Source: Bacteroidales bacterium
GTDB taxonomy: Bacteria; Bacteroidota; Bacteroidia; Bacteroidales; UBA3824
Reading direction: 5' to 3'
NCBI GenBank assembly: GCA_017417315.1
Contig: JAFPZK010000001.1
Location: 1-64,000 of the forward strand
Length of the DNA stretch: 64,000 bases
A program made the position numbers and the translations under genes. Below, one piece after another: positions 62,708 to 64,000 of the stretch. Under the pieces are notes generated by a model. The model searched no databases. It saw only the letters and a program-made list of their open reading frames with translations, and was not told where the DNA came from. The stretch's first letter is position 1; every line of letters starts with the position of its first letter.

Positions 62708-63478
62708 TTACTTTTTCCACGGTTGCAAAATCGTTGAATTTGGCGAACCGCTGTATTTTTGGCTCGGCGTGTTCAGTAAAATTGGGTAACGGCTTTTGTT
62801 CATGATGAAACTTGCCACCGAGTCTGCCCACATAAACGCCGATTCTGGCTTCGGGTGCGCTCCGTCAGCATAACGTTTGTAAGTTAAGTTTTTTGACGGA
62901 AAATATCTTCTGCTGCCCACGTTTGCCAAAATCATTTCGTTGATTCCCGTGTCGTCTCTCCAATTCGGAGGTCCTACCCAAATGTACGGAATATCGCCTA
63001 TTTGCTCCAAAATGTGTTTTACATACGGAGTTCTTATTTTTATGATGTCTTTGACAAACAGTTCGTTAGCACCTAAAATCAAAATAATGTAAGTCGGTTG
63101 TTCTTTGTTGATAAAATACTTTAACGTATCTGTTGTGCCGTACCATTCGGTTTGAGAACTGTACCAGATAACGCTTGCCATTTCGTGTCCGTTTTCTTTG
63201 CAATAGTCCCTCAAACGCCAACGAAACTGCTCCAACATAGAATCGCCGATTAACAGAATTTTCTGTTTTGAAGAGTCTATGCCTACTCTCGGTTTGTATT
63301 CCGAGGTGTACACGCCTTCTATAAATAAGGGTAACGTGTCTCCTATGGCAAACTCTGCTATTTTAGACTTTTTGAGGTCTTCTCCGCAGATTGTTATTTT
63401 GGGTTTTGCAAACGAATATGCTGACAACAAGGCTGTTACGACAACCATAATTATCACTATTCTGAATCCTGATTTCAT
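62708..63478 (-). CDS. SGNH/GDSL-like secreted protein
   Basis: A 256-residue protein with a signal anchor (VIIMVVVTALLSAYSFA). SGNH blocks: LLIGDSMLEQF (nucleophile about 80), ILGANEL (block III) and DGAHPKPES (D-x-x-H block, although with a different spacing). Family members include periplasmic polymer acetylases and esterases. It lies 18 nt before the SpoIIE gene and 9 nt after the partial esterase gene. Confidence 0.85.
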   Translation of the reverse strand: MKSGFRIVIIMVVVTALLSAYSFAKPKITICGEDLKKSKIAEFAIGDTLPLFIEGVYTSEYKPRVGIDSSKQKILLIGDSMLEQFRWRLRDYCKENGHEMASVIWYSSQTEWYGTTDTLKYFINKEQPTYIILILGANELFVKDIIKIRTPYVKHILEQIGDIPYIWVGPPNWRDDTGINEMILANVGSRRYFPSKNLTYKRYADGAHPKPESAFMWADSVASFIMNKSRYPILLNTPSQKYSGSPNSTILQPWKK

Positions 63479-63487
63479 TTTCTTTTT

Positions 63488-64000
63488 CTATTTTTTTGAG
63501 TTTGAAAAAAGCCATTCGAGATTTTTATTGTCAGAATAGACTTTGTTCCAAATAAAATGTCCTGTGTTTGGAAATTCTTGATATTCAATGTTTTGTCCGC
63601 CTGCTTTTTTTATTGCGGCGGTTATATTTCTCGACCGTGAAACTTTTACGGCTTTGTCTGTTGTGCCGTGAAAAGTACGAATCGGAATTTGAGTTAACCT
63701 ATGAGCCTGATTTTCGTCAGCACCTCCGCAAATCGGCATTGCTGCGGCAAATTTATCGGGAAATCTTGAAATCAAATCCCATGTCCCGAAACCGCCCATA
63801 GACATACCCGTTACGTAAAGTCTTGATTTATCGGCTTTTGCGTTGTTGACTATGCTGTCTAAAAGTTCGTTTGCGGCGTTTAAGTATTTTGAAATTTTTT
63901 CGGGCATTGTGTGTTTGTCCCAAGTCCAATCCACTTCGCACCAGCGGTAATTTTCAGCGCATTGCGGCAGAATGACGTAGCAAGGAAAGTTTTCAGCGAA
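63488..64000 (-). CDS. Alpha/beta-hydrolase esterase, 5' end cut by window
   Basis: The reading frame is open from the window edge to a stop at 63488, giving the last 170 residues. Visible catalytic motifs: GMSMGGFGTW (nucleophile Ser in GxSxG), the Asp in FHGTTDKAV and the His in NTGHFIW. It resembles the CE1/PHB-depolymerase-like esterases and prolyl-oligopeptidase-type hydrolases. The N-terminal region and any signal peptide lie outside the window. It is followed after 9 nt by the SGNH gene. Confidence 0.85.
   Translation of the reverse strand, partial: FAENFPCYVILPQCAENYRWCEVDWTWDKHTMPEKISKYLNAANELLDSIVNNAKADKSRLYVTGMSMGGFGTWDLISRFPDKFAAAMPICGGADENQAHRLTQIPIRTFHGTTDKAVKVSRSRNITAAIKKAGGQNIEYQEFPNTGHFIWNKVYSDNKNLEWLFSNSKK

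Overview
The window looks like a chromosomal segment of an anaerobic member of Bacteroidota, probably Bacteroidales or a close relative. The evidence is a protein with a type IX secretion (T9SS) sorting domain, a TonB-receptor-like outer-membrane beta-barrel, FISUMP lipoproteins, a parA-parB-DUF5683-mltD cluster, an AlgI/SGNH O-acetylation cluster, and many Bacteroidota-type promoters (TAnnTTTG at -7, often with TTTG or TTG about 18-20 nt upstream). Coding density is high, both strands are used in short operons, and no rRNA or tRNA gene was seen.

Layout. 0-0.9 kb: a GxxExxY PD-(D/E)XK-like gene set between long palindromic repeat arrays. 0.9-4 kb: a fused ResB-CcsA heme-export protein and a Rid-like protein. 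4-7.5 kb: a lipoprotein and a T9SS-exported multi-Ig protein. 7.7-18.5 kb: mostly housekeeping genes (recR, ftsB/divIC, xseA, phosphodiesterase, dnaA, folC, subtilase, GlsB-like, ptb) plus a PAS-SpoIIE phosphatase. 18.5-25.2 kb: an accessory stretch of LuxR regulator, FISUMP lipoproteins with two decayed relatives, and beta-propeller/PKD surface proteins. 25.2-34.8 kb (minus strand): M14 peptidase, a divergent signal peptidase I, an expanded AlgI-type MBOAT and two SGNH proteins, interrupted by an EcoRI-family adenine methyltransferase with a DUF262-HNH nuclease. 34.9-44.8 kb: outer-membrane barrel, Rpn-type nuclease, mltD, DUF5683, parB, parA, and an AbiE toxin-antitoxin pair. 44.8-50.5 kb: GH3 glucosidase, a CHASE4-like/SpoIIE phosphatase and an acyltransferase. 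50.5-53.5 kb: a radical SAM/lipoprotein system with two tandem lipoproteins, then a BRO-N protein. 53.7-64 kb: panB, two FKBP-type lipoproteins, a BioB-like radical SAM enzyme, NUDIX, purB, DUF4159, DUF3857/transglutaminase-like protein, a third SpoIIE phosphatase, an SGNH protein and a truncated esterase.

The most system-like loci are: (1) the GxxExxY gene with its nested palindromes; (2) the methyltransferase/DUF262-HNH cassette, which has its own promoter inside a surface-polymer O-acetylation operon; (3) the two-substrate radical SAM/lipoprotein operon; and (4) a repeat family that forms a perfect 28-bp hairpin after purB and has also ended up inside the coding sequence of an SGNH protein. 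All functional calls come from reading motifs by eye; no database search was possible.
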